Source: Verrucomicrobiota bacterium JB025
Lineage (GTDB): Bacteria; Verrucomicrobiota; Verrucomicrobiia; Verrucomicrobiales; Akkermansiaceae
DNA length: 64,000 bases
Direction: 5' to 3'
Assembly (NCBI GenBank): GCA_030673875.1
Contig: JAUTCT010000027.1
Coordinates: 1-64,000, forward strand
The first letter of the stretch is position 1; every line of letters begins with the position of its first letter. The position numbers were made by a program, and so were the translations under genes. Shown piece after piece: positions 17,320-26,705 of the stretch. The notes below the pieces were generated by a model. That model saw only the letters and a list, made by a program, of their open reading frames with translations. It ran no database searches and was not told where the DNA came from.

Positions 17320-18828
17320 TCAGCGGGTGGCTTGGCGCCAATCGTTGAAGGCGGAGCCGAGGTGGGATGCGATGTCGCCGGGGGTGAGGGATTGTTCGGA
17401 TTGGGAGGATGACTGGAGGGCGATTTCCGCGGCGCGGCCGCAGAGCCATGCGGAGTGGGCGGCGGCCTGGGTGGGTGGTGCGCCGGCAGCGAGGCGGGCG
17501 GCGATGACTCCGGTGAGGAGGTCGCCCTGGCCGCCGGTGGCCATGCCGGGGGTGCCGGTGGAGTTGATCCAGAGCGGGTGGTTGGCGCGGCTGACGAGGG
17601 TGCGTGCGCCCTTGAGGAGGAGGGTGACGGGGTGGCGGCGGGTGAACTCGAGGGCGGCGGATTCGCGCGGGAGTTCGGCGAGGTCCGGGGCGAGGCGGCG
17701 GAATTCGCCGGGGTGTGGGGTGAGGATGTGGTTTTGGCCGAGCAGTGGCTGGTTGTGGGTGCGGGCGATGAGGTTGAGGGCGTCGGCGTCGATGACGGTG
17801 GGTGAGGGGGTGGTTGAGATGAGCTGGATGATTGCCTGGGTGGTGTCGGGGTCGGGTTGGCCGAGGCCGGGTCCGATGGCGATGGCGTCCGCTTGGGATT
17901 CGAGGGATTCGAGGGATTCGAGGATTTCGCGGGGTGAGCGGTAGCTGCGGATGATGATTTCCGGCGGGCATTTGGCGGCGATGGCGGCGGCGGCGGATTC
18001 CGGGGTGACGAGGGTGATGAGGCCGGCGCCGCCACGGAGGGCACCGATGGCGGTGAGGGCGGCGGCTCCGGGGTATTGGCGGGAGCCGCAGATGAGGGTG
18101 ACGCGGCCGGCCTGGCCTTTGTGGGTCTGGAAGGGGCGGGGGGATTTGGCGAAGTCCAGCGATTGGGGGCAGATGAGTTCGCGGTCGCCGGGTGTGCTTG
18201 AGGTGAGGATTTCGACGGGGACGACGGCGAGTTGGCCGCAGTGATTGGTGGCTTGTGGGGTGAGGAGTCCGGCCTTGGGGTTGGCGATCATGAAGGTGGC
18301 GTCGGCGGTGACGCAGCCGGGGCCGGGGTGGCCGGTATCGGGGTCGACGCCGGAGGGGAGGTCGACGGCGGCGACGATGGCTCCGGAGTGGTTGCGGAGG
18401 AGGTTGATTTCGTTTGCGAGGGAGTCGAGTGGCGGGCGGATGGCTCCTTTGGCGCCGCTGCCGAGGAGTGCGTCGAGCAGGAGCAGCGGGCGCGGCGAGA
18501 GGTGGGGGTCGATGGCGGGGGAGCCGTGGATGCCGAGTTCGCTCCATTTTTTGCGGGTGAGCGGGGCGAGTTGGTCGGGCGGGAAGCCGAGGCGGGCGTG
18601 GATGCGCCAGCCGAAGTGGTGGCGCAGGATGTGGAGGGCGACGATGGCGTCACCGGCGTTGTGGCCTTTGCCGAGGTAGGCGACGGCGGTGCCGGGATGG
18701 GGGAAATGGCGGCCGATGTGGGTGCCGAGGCGTTTTCCCGCGAGGTCGAGCAGTTGTTCCTCGCTCCAGCCCTGGGCGATTGCGGAGGCTTCCGCCTCGA
18801 GCATTTGGGAAATGGTGACGACGGCCAT
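17320..18828 (-). CDS. nnr: Bifunctional NAD(P)H-hydrate epimerase / ADP-dependent dehydratase
   Basis: 502 residues with two domains. The N-terminal YjeF-type epimerase (1-215) has a somewhat divergent nucleotide loop (LGKGHNAGDA instead of GNGNNGGDG) and the Asp of DALLGSG. The C-terminal ribokinase-like dehydratase (about 225-500) has GTPGMATGGQGDLLTG. Together they repair the hydrated, inactive forms of NADH and NADPH. Length matches E. coli Nnr (515). It is convergent with the PII gene and lies upstream of the amidase on the same strand. Confidence 0.92.
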   Translation of the reverse strand: MAVVTISQMLEAEASAIAQGWSEEQLLDLAGKRLGTHIGRHFPHPGTAVAYLGKGHNAGDAIVALHILRHHFGWRIHARLGFPPDQLAPLTRKKWSELGIHGSPAIDPHLSPRPLLLLDALLGSGAKGAIRPPLDSLANEINLLRNHSGAIVAAVDLPSGVDPDTGHPGPGCVTADATFMIANPKAGLLTPQATNHCGQLAVVPVEILTSSTPGDRELICPQSLDFAKSPRPFQTHKGQAGRVTLICGSRQYPGAAALTAIGALRGGAGLITLVTPESAAAAIAAKCPPEIIIRSYRSPREILESLESLESQADAIAIGPGLGQPDPDTTQAIIQLISTTPSPTVIDADALNLIARTHNQPLLGQNHILTPHPGEFRRLAPDLAELPRESAALEFTRRHPVTLLLKGARTLVSRANHPLWINSTGTPGMATGGQGDLLTGVIAARLAAGAPPTQAAAHSAWLCGRAAEIALQSSSQSEQSLTPGDIASHLGSAFNDWRQATR

Positions 18829-18898
18829 GGGGTCAGCCTAGCAGGCTGGCTGGCGGCGCGCAGTAGAAAAGCGGAGGGGGGGGAGCCGGGCGCTTGGT

Positions 18899-19498
18899 TC
18901 AGCGGGAGCGGCGGTAGGATTGGATGCCTTCGGCGATGGAGTCGGCGATGGATTCGCGGAAGTCGCCGGATTTCATGCGGTCGCGTTCGGACGAGTTGCT
19001 GACGAATCCGCATTCGACGAGGATGCCGGGCAGGCGGCAGTTGCGGATGACGTAGTAGCGGGCGTATTTGGCGTTACGGTTGTTGCCGCCGGTTTTGCGG
19101 ACCATCTGGCTTTGCACGTGTCTGGCGAGTTTGGCGCCTTCGCTGTTGAAGTAGAAGGTTTCGAGTCCGCTGACGTCGCGTTTCCAGGTGTAGTTGTAGT
19201 GGACGCTGACGAAGATGGCGTCTTTCTGGCGGTTGGCGATGGCGGTGCGCTGGTGGAGGGAGACGAAGGTGTCGCTACGGCGGGTCATCACGGTGTTGTA
19301 GCCCATGCGTTTGAGGCGGTTTTCAAGCCGGATGGCGGTGTCGAGCGCGAGGTGTTTTTCGTAGACCTTGCCCCAGTTTCCTCCCTTGTCCTGGCCGCCG
19401 TGGCCGGGATCGATGACGACGGTGCGGAAGCTGGCGGCCTGGGCGAGCGAACCGATGACGCAGAGCAGGATGATGGTGAGTGGCTTGAGGAGAGGCAT
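18899..19498 (-). CDS. Exported N-acetylmuramoyl-L-alanine amidase (AmiC-type)
   Basis: 199 residues. A signal peptide (LTIILLCVIGSLAQA) precedes an amidase_3 domain that fills the rest. Zinc ligands and catalytic residues are visible: His in VVIDPGHGG, Glu in VYEKHLAL, His in FVSVHYN, and Glu in LVECGFVSN. It cleaves the amide bond between MurNAc and the stem peptide in the periplasm. No AMIN or LysM targeting domain is present, so it is a minimal amidase. A second possible ATG lies 9 bases upstream. Confidence 0.9.
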   Translation of the reverse strand: MPLLKPLTIILLCVIGSLAQAASFRTVVIDPGHGGQDKGGNWGKVYEKHLALDTAIRLENRLKRMGYNTVMTRRSDTFVSLHQRTAIANRQKDAIFVSVHYNYTWKRDVSGLETFYFNSEGAKLARHVQSQMVRKTGGNNRNAKYARYYVIRNCRLPGILVECGFVSNSSERDRMKSGDFRESIADSIAEGIQSYRRSR

Positions 19499-19585
19499 GG
19501 GATGCAATTTCGAAAATTGTTAAGAACAATTAACTTTATGGATGGGAAGTAAAGATTATTCGGGGCAGGGAAGGGACGAAATGGA

Positions 19586-20455
19586 TCAGAATCCGACGTT
19601 GGGGCGGTCGGAGGTTTTGCGGATTTTCGAGCGTTCCTTGGATGCGGCTTCGGGGTCGTATGGGATGGAGTTGGTGACGCGCACGGTTCCGTCGCCGAAG
19701 GTGAGGAGGCGGGGGTCGCCTTTTGCGGCGCGCTGGTGGATGGTGCGGTCGACGAGGCGTCCGTCGGTATTGATGATGCAGTGGACCCACATGGTGGGGG
19801 TGGCGAGGAAGAGGACGTGCATGCGCTGCTGGAGGTCGACGGTGGCGAGGGGTTTGCGGAGCATGAGGACATCGCCGAGGCGGAAGGTGCTGAGGAAGGT
19901 GCCGGTGCGGCCGTCGACGACCTGGGCGTAGAGGTGTGAGCGTTGGTCGCCGGAGAAGTTGAGGAGGCGGAATTTGCGGGTTTTGGTTTTGGATCCGGAG
20001 ATTCCGACTTCCTGGGACCAGTATTCGCGGCCGGGGCTTTGGTTGAAGAAGACGCGGTTGGTGGACGAGCCCTTGGAGCGGTCACCGGGGAAGTGGATGA
20101 CGGCGGCGACGGAGTAGTTTCCGGGGGAGTCGAGCTGGAAGTGTTTGGAGAGGTCGACTTCGCGTGAGAGGGATTCGCCGGCGCCGATTTTCATGGGGCC
20201 GAAGACGGTTTTTCCGCGGCTGGAGACGGTGTTGCCGTTGCTGGTTTTGACGATGAAGTCGAGCCACTGGAAGCGGCCGTCGCTGCTGAAGAGGAGTTCG
20301 CGGCCGGCGTGGTTGGTGATGGTGACGGTGGCGATGACCGGTTCACCGGCGAGGTGTTGTTTTTTGCCGAGTTTGAGGGAAGTGGCAATTTGGCCGGATG
20401 CGGCGGCGATCAATGAGACCGCGAGGGCGGGGATGAGCAAGAGTCCTCGTATCAT
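19586..20455 (-). CDS. Exported protein of unknown function with Ig-like N-terminal half
   Basis: 289 residues with a signal peptide (LLLIPALAVSLIAAASG). Residues about 25-130 look like a beta-sandwich (HLAGEPVIATVTITNHAG, then a GNYSVAAVIHF strand), the pattern used by proteins that describe relative rather than absolute membrane adhesion. The C-terminal half has an RLLNFSGDQRSHLYAQVVDG segment and ends in a basic, Asp/Pro-containing tail. I do not recognise the family. It is separated from the amidase by 87 bases on the same strand. Confidence 0.65.
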   Translation of the reverse strand: MIRGLLLIPALAVSLIAAASGQIATSLKLGKKQHLAGEPVIATVTITNHAGRELLFSSDGRFQWLDFIVKTSNGNTVSSRGKTVFGPMKIGAGESLSREVDLSKHFQLDSPGNYSVAAVIHFPGDRSKGSSTNRVFFNQSPGREYWSQEVGISGSKTKTRKFRLLNFSGDQRSHLYAQVVDGRTGTFLSTFRLGDVLMLRKPLATVDLQQRMHVLFLATPTMWVHCIINTDGRLVDRTIHQRAAKGDPRLLTFGDGTVRVTNSIPYDPEAASKERSKIRKTSDRPNVGF

Positions 20456-20524
20456 GTGTGCGCAGGGTTAGCCGAGGTGGGGGGGCACGTCAAACTAACG
20501 TTGTAACGGGCAGGGTCCTGATGG

Positions 20525-21007
20525 TTAGAAGATGCGTTTGAAGAGGGATTTCGAGCTGCGTTTGCGGAAGAGGAGGGCGCCGATGCAGATGCCGATGGCG
20601 AGGGTGAAGAGCAGGCAGGCGGTGAGGACGAAGTAGTGGGCGGTGACGGTGACGGTCTCGGGGTGGGTGCGGGCGTGTTCGAGGTCGGTTATTTTGAGGC
20701 AGCCGAGCATGGCGCGGTAGGCGAAGAGGCCCGGGATCATGGTGATGCAGGCGGGCATGGTGAAGACGACGGGCGGGGTGTGGACCTTGTGGGAGAGGAC
20801 GATGCCGAAGAGGCCGATGAAGACGGTGCCGGCGAGGGTGGCGGGGATGATGCCGATGTCGTGGCTGAGGAGTGAGAAGCGGATGCAGTGGCCGAGACCG
20901 CCGAGCAGGCCGGCGACGTGGAGGACGCGGGTCGGGGTTTGGAAGAGCACGGCGAAGCCGATGGCGACGATGAAGGCGAGGATGATGTCCGAGAGGTAGG
21001 TGAGCAT
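20525..21007 (-). CDS. Threonine/serine exporter subunit, YjjB/ThrE C-terminal type
   Basis: 160 residues with four to five hydrophobic helices. This is the small partner of the split ThrE exporter (the YjjB type), here separate from the YjjP-like large part encoded 10 bases upstream. The pair exports threonine and serine, or succinate in E. coli. Sequence features include FIGLFGIVLSHKVHTPPVVF and the C-terminal basic KRSSKSLFKRIF end. It belongs to an operon with polX. Confidence 0.82.
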   Translation of the reverse strand: MLTYLSDIILAFIVAIGFAVLFQTPTRVLHVAGLLGGLGHCIRFSLLSHDIGIIPATLAGTVFIGLFGIVLSHKVHTPPVVFTMPACITMIPGLFAYRAMLGCLKITDLEHARTHPETVTVTAHYFVLTACLLFTLAIGICIGALLFRKRSSKSLFKRIF

Positions 21008-21017
21008 GGCGGTGGGT

Positions 21018-21821
21018 TCAGAAGTTCTGGATTCCGAGCAGGAGGATGGCCAGTGACATGCCGACGGCGATGCAGAGGAGGATGAAGCTGCCGAAGACGG
21101 CGCGGGCGATGGCGGTGGGGAAGCGGCCTTCGATGAGGTCGATGGTGGAGTTGATGAGGGGGACGCCGGGGATGAGGTAGAGGACGGAGGTGGCGAAGGT
21201 TTTTTCGGGTGAGTGGCCGAGCTGCATGGTCATGTCGATGCCGGCGATCATAGTGGTGGTGAAGGCGGCGGCGATGACGGCGATCATCGGGTTGAAGCGG
21301 AGTTTGAGGACTTCCTGGCGGACGGCGAGGCCGATGAATGCGGCGGTGAATGCGACGAGGCCGTTGAGCCAGTTGCCGCCGGCGAGGATGCAGAGGCAGC
21401 CGCAGGCGAGGCCGACGGCGAGGAGGATGGCCCAGCGCGGGTGGTGGGGGAGGGTTTTGATTTTGGCGAAGCGGGTTTCGACTTCGGAGATGGGGATATT
21501 TTTTTCCGCGACTTGCCACGTGAGGATGCTGGTTTCGGTGACGATGCCGAAGTGGACGCCGTGGTGGGGGCAGCGCTGGAAGCGGGCGACGCGTTCGTCC
21601 GGGTGGCGGGCGTTTTTGATGGAGACCATCAGTCCGGTGAAGGTGATGAAGAGTTCCATTTCGTAGCCCCAGGTTTCGGCGATGCGTTCGAGGTTGCGGG
21701 TGATGCGTCCGCAGTGAGCGCCGGATTGGAGGAGGACGGTGCCGATGTCGAGCAGGAGGTCGGCGACACGGCAGGTGGAGGCGGTGGCGTGTTCGAAGAT
21801 TTCGGGGTCGGGCCGGGGCAT
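21018..21821 (-). CDS. Threonine/serine exporter subunit, YjjP/ThrE N-terminal type
   Basis: 267 residues. The N-terminal soluble part (about 1-115) contains the conserved LLQSGAHCGRITRNLERIAE segment of the DUF1212/YjjP family. About five transmembrane helices follow. With the downstream YjjB-like protein it forms an amino-acid or dicarboxylate exporter. The gene starts 7 bases after the polX stop, so co-translation is likely. Confidence 0.85.
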   Translation of the reverse strand: MPRPDPEIFEHATASTCRVADLLLDIGTVLLQSGAHCGRITRNLERIAETWGYEMELFITFTGLMVSIKNARHPDERVARFQRCPHHGVHFGIVTETSILTWQVAEKNIPISEVETRFAKIKTLPHHPRWAILLAVGLACGCLCILAGGNWLNGLVAFTAAFIGLAVRQEVLKLRFNPMIAVIAAAFTTTMIAGIDMTMQLGHSPEKTFATSVLYLIPGVPLINSTIDLIEGRFPTAIARAVFGSFILLCIAVGMSLAILLLGIQNF

Positions 21822-21828
21822 GGTGGTC

Positions 21829-23571
21829 TCAGCGCTGGTGTTTGGGAGTGGAGAGGAAGGATTGGACGTCGTTGAGATTGCGGGTGTTGAAGACGCCGTC
21901 GCGGGTGAGCCATCCCTTGCGGGCGAGGCGGACGCCGATGCCGAGGTAGTGGAGGCCGGCGGTGGAGTGGGCGTCGGGGTTGATCGAGCAGAGGACGCCT
22001 TTGTCGCGGGCGAGTTTCCACCAGCGCCAGTCCATGTCGAGGCGGCGCGGGTTGCAGTTGAGCTCGATGATGGTGCGGGTTTCGGCGGCGCAGTCGATGA
22101 TTTTCTGGTGGTTGACGGGGTATCCGTCGCGTTTGAGGAGGAGGCGTCCGGTGAGGTGGCCGAGCATGGTGACGTGGGGGTTTTCCATGGCGCGGATGAT
22201 GCGTGCGGTCATTTCGTCTTCGGGGAGGTTGAAGACGTTGTGGACGGAGGCGACGGTGTAGTCGAGGCGGGCGAGGACGTCGTCGGGGAAGTCGAGGGTG
22301 CCGTCTTTGAGGATGTCGACTTCGGAGCCGGCGAAGAGGTGGAAGCCGTCGAAGGTGGCGTTGAGTCGGTTGATTTCTTCGACTTGGGCGAGGAGGCGTT
22401 CGGCGTTGAGGCCGTTGGCGACGACGGTGGACTTGGAGTGGTCGGCGATGCCGAGGTATTGGAGTCCGAGGTCGATGGCTTCTTCGGCCATTTCGGCGAG
22501 GGTGTTTTTGCCGTCGGATGCGGTGGTGTGGTTGTGGAAGGTTCCGCGGAGTTGGGAGAGTTCGAGCAGGCGGGGGAGTTGGTTGTCGGCGGCGGCCTGG
22601 ATTTCGCCGCGGTCTTCGCGGAGTTCGGGTTCGATGTAGGCGAGGCCGAGGTGTTGGTAGATGTCGCGTTCGTCGTGGATGTCGGCGGGGATTGCGGTAT
22701 TGGCTTCGGGGTCGATGGCGGTGAAGCCGTATTCGTTGAGCGAGAGGCCGTGTTTGCGGGCGAGGGAGCGGAGGGCGACGTTGTGTTCCTTGGAGCCGGT
22801 GAAGTATTGGAGGGCGAATGGGTATTCGCGGTTGGAGACGGCGCGGAGGTCGCACTGGATGCCGTTGTTGAGGCGGACGGAGGCTTTGGTTTCGCCGCAG
22901 GCGATGATGGAGTCGACCTGGGGGAGGGTGGTGAAGTCCTCGCAGACGAGTTTGGGTTCGCGGGTGGACACGAGGAAGTCGATGTCGTGGAGGGTTTCCT
23001 TGGCGCGGCGGTAGGAGCCGGCGACGGCGACGAGTGAGATTTCCGGGTGGAGGCGGAGGGTATCGAGCATGTCGGCGACCATTCCGGAGACGGCGCCGAG
23101 GAGGAAGCGGTCGGCGAATTTCTCCTTGAGGGCGATGGCATCGAGGATTTTGGCCTGGGTTTTGGCACCGAACCCGGGGAGGTCTGCGACCTTGCCGTCG
23201 GCGCATGCTTGTTTGAGGTCGGCGAGTGAGCCGACGGCGAGGGATTCGTAGAGGGATTTGACTTTTTTCGGTCCGAGGCCCTGGAGGGAGAAGAGGTCGA
23301 AGATGCCTGCGGGGAACCCGGCGCGGAGGGTTTTGTGGAACTCGAGTTCGCCGGTGGTGGCGAGTTCGTGGAGTTTGTCGCGGAGGGCGGAGCCGATGCC
23401 CTTGATTCCGGTGAGTTGGTTGTCTTTGGCGAGTTGGACGATGTCGCCGTCGAAGTTGCGGACGGTTTCGGCGCCGGTTTTGTAGGCGCGGATTTTGAAT
23501 GGGTTTTCGCCCTTCAGGTCGAGGAGTTGGGCGATTTCGTCGAGGACGTTGGCGAGGGATTCACGGGACAT
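21829..23571 (-). CDS. polX: DNA polymerase/3'-5' exonuclease of family X
   Basis: 580 residues. Order: helix-hairpin-helix 8-kDa domain (about 1-90, GIKGIGSALRDKL), a second HhH (LPGFGAKTQ), the polymerase X palm (about 170-310; metal ligands in GSYRRAKETLHDIDF and the third Asp in IQCDLRAV), then a C-terminal PHP phosphoesterase domain (about 335-575; HNHTTASDG, ADHSKS). This is the bacterial PolX architecture used in base excision repair. The start at 23571 (MSRESLANVL) is favoured over an ATG 21 bases upstream. It heads an operon with the ThrE-like exporter genes. Confidence 0.93.
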   Translation of the reverse strand: MSRESLANVLDEIAQLLDLKGENPFKIRAYKTGAETVRNFDGDIVQLAKDNQLTGIKGIGSALRDKLHELATTGELEFHKTLRAGFPAGIFDLFSLQGLGPKKVKSLYESLAVGSLADLKQACADGKVADLPGFGAKTQAKILDAIALKEKFADRFLLGAVSGMVADMLDTLRLHPEISLVAVAGSYRRAKETLHDIDFLVSTREPKLVCEDFTTLPQVDSIIACGETKASVRLNNGIQCDLRAVSNREYPFALQYFTGSKEHNVALRSLARKHGLSLNEYGFTAIDPEANTAIPADIHDERDIYQHLGLAYIEPELREDRGEIQAAADNQLPRLLELSQLRGTFHNHTTASDGKNTLAEMAEEAIDLGLQYLGIADHSKSTVVANGLNAERLLAQVEEINRLNATFDGFHLFAGSEVDILKDGTLDFPDDVLARLDYTVASVHNVFNLPEDEMTARIIRAMENPHVTMLGHLTGRLLLKRDGYPVNHQKIIDCAAETRTIIELNCNPRRLDMDWRWWKLARDKGVLCSINPDAHSTAGLHYLGIGVRLARKGWLTRDGVFNTRNLNDVQSFLSTPKHQR

Positions 23572-23828
23572 CGCCGTGAGGATGCGGGGCAATTCTCCGG
23601 AGGGAAAGTGGGAATTGGGATGGATCGAGGGATCGGATCGAGGGAGGAGCGGATCGAGTTGCCTGGGGGGATCCCATCCCTCCCGGTGTCATGAGTTGGT
23701 GGCCGAGAGGAATGGGATCGTGGGGGAGTTCACTGGGAACTCAGATCGGGATCGTGACGGGAAATCCGGCGGCATGACAATCCCCTAAAATAGGGGGATG
23801 GTCGGGGCGGGTCCGGGTGGGTGGGGGC

Positions 23829-24623
23829 TCAGGGGTGGGTGCGGAGGTCGCCGCCGTCGCCCTTGATGAATTTGTGGATGAGGGCGCTTTGTGAGTGGAC
23901 GCCGAAGAGGTGGTAGACGTGTTTGACGTATTCGTTGACGGTGTGGATCGAGAGGTCGAGTTCGGCGGCCATTTGTTTGCGGCTGTTGCCCTGCAGGAGG
24001 AGGTTGGTGATGGTGTTGAGTCTGGGCGAAAGGTTGGCGGCTTGGTCGGTCGGGTGGTTCGGCCAGGAGTCCTGGTGGAGCCACGGGACTTCGCTGAGGA
24101 GGATGTGGGCGATGCGGTTTTCGCGATCGCTGAATTCGGGTTTGTGCCACCGGCGGGCGAGGAGGATGGCGCTGTTTTTCGCCTCGCCGACCGGGCGCAT
24201 GGAGAGGATGAGCGGGCCGATGTCGGCGTTTTTCCAGAGGGCGTGGACTTCGGTTTGGTCGAATTGGTTGTCGGGGTCGAGTTGTCCGCGATGGCGGGTG
24301 ATGTGGCGTGGTTGTCTGCAGAACTCCTCCATGAGGGGGGCGTTGAGCATGACCATTTCCGGGTGTTCCTGAATCTGGACGTATTGGGCGAACTGTTGGT
24401 CTGTGAAGCCACCCTTGAGGAGGATGGTGAAGGCCGGGGTTTCACCGGCTTTCGGGGAGGACGCCAGGGCCCAGTAGTAGAAGTCCGCGCCGATGAGGCC
24501 GGCGATGCCCGCGAGGAGGCGTTTCCTCGAGGCCGCAAGGTCGTTTCCGTTGGCCGCGACATCTGCCAGAAGGCGGACCATTGCGCGGACGTCGGATTCT
24601 TCGATCAACTGCTCATCACCCAT
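23829..24623 (-). CDS. LuxR-type transcriptional regulator
   Basis: 264 residues. The C-terminal HTH (about 195-255) has SPRLNTITNLLLQGNSRKQMA and the recognition helix SIHTVNEYVKHVYHLFGV. The N-terminal about 170 residues are a sensor-like domain without a receiver signature, possibly GAF/PAS-like (LIGADFYYWALASS). The ligand and targets are unknown. It is monocistronic: 257 bases separate it from polX. Confidence 0.8.
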   Translation of the reverse strand: MGDEQLIEESDVRAMVRLLADVAANGNDLAASRKRLLAGIAGLIGADFYYWALASSPKAGETPAFTILLKGGFTDQQFAQYVQIQEHPEMVMLNAPLMEEFCRQPRHITRHRGQLDPDNQFDQTEVHALWKNADIGPLILSMRPVGEAKNSAILLARRWHKPEFSDRENRIAHILLSEVPWLHQDSWPNHPTDQAANLSPRLNTITNLLLQGNSRKQMAAELDLSIHTVNEYVKHVYHLFGVHSQSALIHKFIKGDGGDLRTHP

Positions 24624-24911
24624 AGTGGGCGATGTTGACGGGGTTTGGGGAGTTGGGTCAAGCGAATCCGGCGGGCATGGGGCGCAGGGCGGTTGGCTAG
24701 TGCACCGAACCGGAAGCCGGTATGGAACCGGATGATGAATTGATCAGGTTTCAGGATGCGTTCTGCGAACGATTTGGCAGAAGGACGCGGCGCTTTTTGC
24801 TGATTCCTGCGTTATTCCTCGGTCGTTGAGCCTGCTCAACTCCACTCGTCACGCCTTGGACTGAGGAACAATCACTCGCGCCATTCGCACGCCGACTTCC
24901 GGTTCGACGCA
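24624..24911. other. 288-base intergenic region with nested inverted repeats
   Basis: A perfect hairpin GTTGAGC-CT-GCTCAAC (24826-24841) is nested inside an imperfect one, with arms GTTATTCCTCGGTC (from 24811) and GGACTGAGGAACAATC. On the plus strand a 35-codon frame (24722-24829) ends inside the hairpin region. No confident gene. Confidence 0.4.
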
Positions 24912-25547
24912 CTAGTGGAGGAACTTGATGACGACGAAGCCGCCGACGAGGAGGATGCCGAAGGCGAGGAAGCACCATTCGAGGTTTTTTTCGACGAAGG
25001 GGCGGACGGTGGGGCCGCAGATGCGGGCGAGGCCGGCGACGACGTAGAAGCGGAATCCGCGGCCGATGATGGAGGCGACGATGAGCATCGGCAGGCTGTA
25101 GTTGAACATGCCGGATGCGATGGTGAAGACCTTATAGGGGATGGGGGTGATGGCGGCGATGAGGATGCCGAGGAAGCCGTAGGCTTCATACCAGGTTTGG
25201 ATTGTGGTCTGGGTGGATCCATCGTGGTCGAAGATGTTGAGGAGCGGGATGGCGACGGTGTCGCGCAGGCCCCAGCCGATGGCCCAGCCGGCGATGCCGC
25301 CGATGACGGAGCCGGCGGTGCAGATGAGGGCGTATTTGGCCCATTTTTTCCTCGCGCCGAAGACGAGTGCGAGCAGCAGGACGTCGGGCGGGATGGGGAA
25401 GAAGGAGGATTCGGCGAAGGCGATGAGGAAGAGGGCGATGGCGCCGCCGGGGCGGTCGGCCCAGGAGATCGTCCAGTTGTAGGTGCGGCGGATGATGCCG
25501 GGCGGTTTGGTGGCGGGTTGGTCCACGGTGGGTGCGGTGTCGGACAT
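24912..25547 (-). CDS. YqaA-like membrane protein (VTT/DedA-related)
   Basis: 211 residues with an N-terminal Pro/Thr-rich cytoplasmic segment and then about five hydrophobic helices. FAESSFFPIPPDVLLLAL and ITPIPYKVFTIASGMF are the characteristic motifs of the YqaA branch of the DedA/VTT superfamily, linked to lipid carrier recycling and membrane homeostasis. The start at 25547 gives MSDTAPTVDQ. The long upstream extension of the frame has no similarity. Confidence 0.85.
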   Translation of the reverse strand: MSDTAPTVDQPATKPPGIIRRTYNWTISWADRPGGAIALFLIAFAESSFFPIPPDVLLLALVFGARKKWAKYALICTAGSVIGGIAGWAIGWGLRDTVAIPLLNIFDHDGSTQTTIQTWYEAYGFLGILIAAITPIPYKVFTIASGMFNYSLPMLIVASIIGRGFRFYVVAGLARICGPTVRPFVEKNLEWCFLAFGILLVGGFVVIKFLH

Positions 25548-25606
25548 GGGGGAGGAGGATTTGAAACCTGAGGATGGGGATTTCAGACGGATCAAATGGG
25601 CCGGGT

Positions 25607-26608
25607 TCAGCCGTTTTCCGGGCGGGGGTCGCGGGAGAGGAGTTCGCGCATGGCGGTGGGCGCGGGTTTGTCCTGATAGAGGATGGAGTAGACGCAGTCG
25701 AGGATGGGTGTGCGGACGTTGGCTTTGCGGGCGGCTTCGTAGATCGAGAGGGTGTTGGGGACGCCTTCGGCGACCATGCCGAGGGTATCGACGGCTTCCT
25801 TGAGGGTTTTTCCGGTGCCGATGGCGTGGCCGACGCGGTGGTTGCGGGAGTGTTCGGAGAAGCAGGTGACGATGAGGTCGCCGACGCCGGAGAGGCCGAC
25901 GAAGGTTTCTTTTTCGCCGCCGAGTGCGGTGCCGATGCGGATCATTTCGGCGAGGGCGCGGGTGACGAGAGCGGCGACGGCGTTGTCACCGAGGCCGAGG
26001 CCGTGAGCCATGCCGGCGGCGAGGGCGTAGACGTTTTTGACGGCGCCGCCGAGTTCGATGCCGGCGACGTCGCGGGTGGTGTAGGTGCGGAAGTGGGGGA
26101 GGGTGAAGAGTTGCTGGAGTGCGACGGCGAGGGGTTGGTTTTCGGAGGCGACGACGGCGCAGGTGACGAGGTCTTTGGCGATTTCTTCGGCGTGGTTGGG
26201 TCCGGTGAGGATGCCGATGGGGTTTTGGGGGAAGACTTCGCGGAGGATTTCGCTCATGCGTTCGCCGGTGTTGCGCTCGATGCCTTTGGCGCAGGAGAGC
26301 AGCGGGGTGGTGGCGGGGAGGCCGAGGTTGGCGAGTTGTTCGGCGACGGGGCGGATGGCGCTGGTGGGGACGGCGAAGATGACGAGCGGTTGGTCGAGGG
26401 CGACGGCGGTGTCGGTGGTGGCGGTGACGTGGGCGGGGAGTTCGACGTCGGTGAGGTATTTCGGGTTGCGGTGGGTGCTGTTGATTCCGGCGACGACGTC
26501 TTGTTCGACGGAGACGAGGGTGATGGCCTCGAGTTTCGGGGCGAGGAGTTTGGCGAGTGAGGTGCCGAGGGATCCGGCGCCCATGATGGCGGCTGTGGAG
26601 AAGTTCAT
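25607..26608 (-). CDS. gpsA: Glycerol-3-phosphate dehydrogenase [NAD(P)+]
   Basis: 333 residues, full length. It makes sn-glycerol-3-phosphate from DHAP for phospholipid synthesis. The Rossmann motif is GAGSLGTSLA. The catalytic Lys lies in GGAVKNVYALAAG, and the substrate-binding SGVGDLIVTC and NHRVGHAIG segments are complete. plsY lies 97 bases upstream on the same strand, so the supply and first acylation of glycerol-3-phosphate are linked. The start at 26608 is MNFSTAAIMG. Confidence 0.96.
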   Translation of the reverse strand: MNFSTAAIMGAGSLGTSLAKLLAPKLEAITLVSVEQDVVAGINSTHRNPKYLTDVELPAHVTATTDTAVALDQPLVIFAVPTSAIRPVAEQLANLGLPATTPLLSCAKGIERNTGERMSEILREVFPQNPIGILTGPNHAEEIAKDLVTCAVVASENQPLAVALQQLFTLPHFRTYTTRDVAGIELGGAVKNVYALAAGMAHGLGLGDNAVAALVTRALAEMIRIGTALGGEKETFVGLSGVGDLIVTCFSEHSRNHRVGHAIGTGKTLKEAVDTLGMVAEGVPNTLSIYEAARKANVRTPILDCVYSILYQDKPAPTAMRELLSRDPRPENG

Positions 26609-26705
26609 GGAGTGAAGAGACGAATGACTGAGCGCGAATGCGGGATGAAATTGGGGGCCCGGTGGCCGGAGGGTCGGGGTGGGATGTCCGCCGGTGGCGT
26701 GGCGG

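Noticed and set aside
23780-23799. Terminator of the LuxR-type gene
   Set aside because: The ATCCCC/GGGGAT hairpin has no T-run in the transcript direction and the stem is only six pairs.
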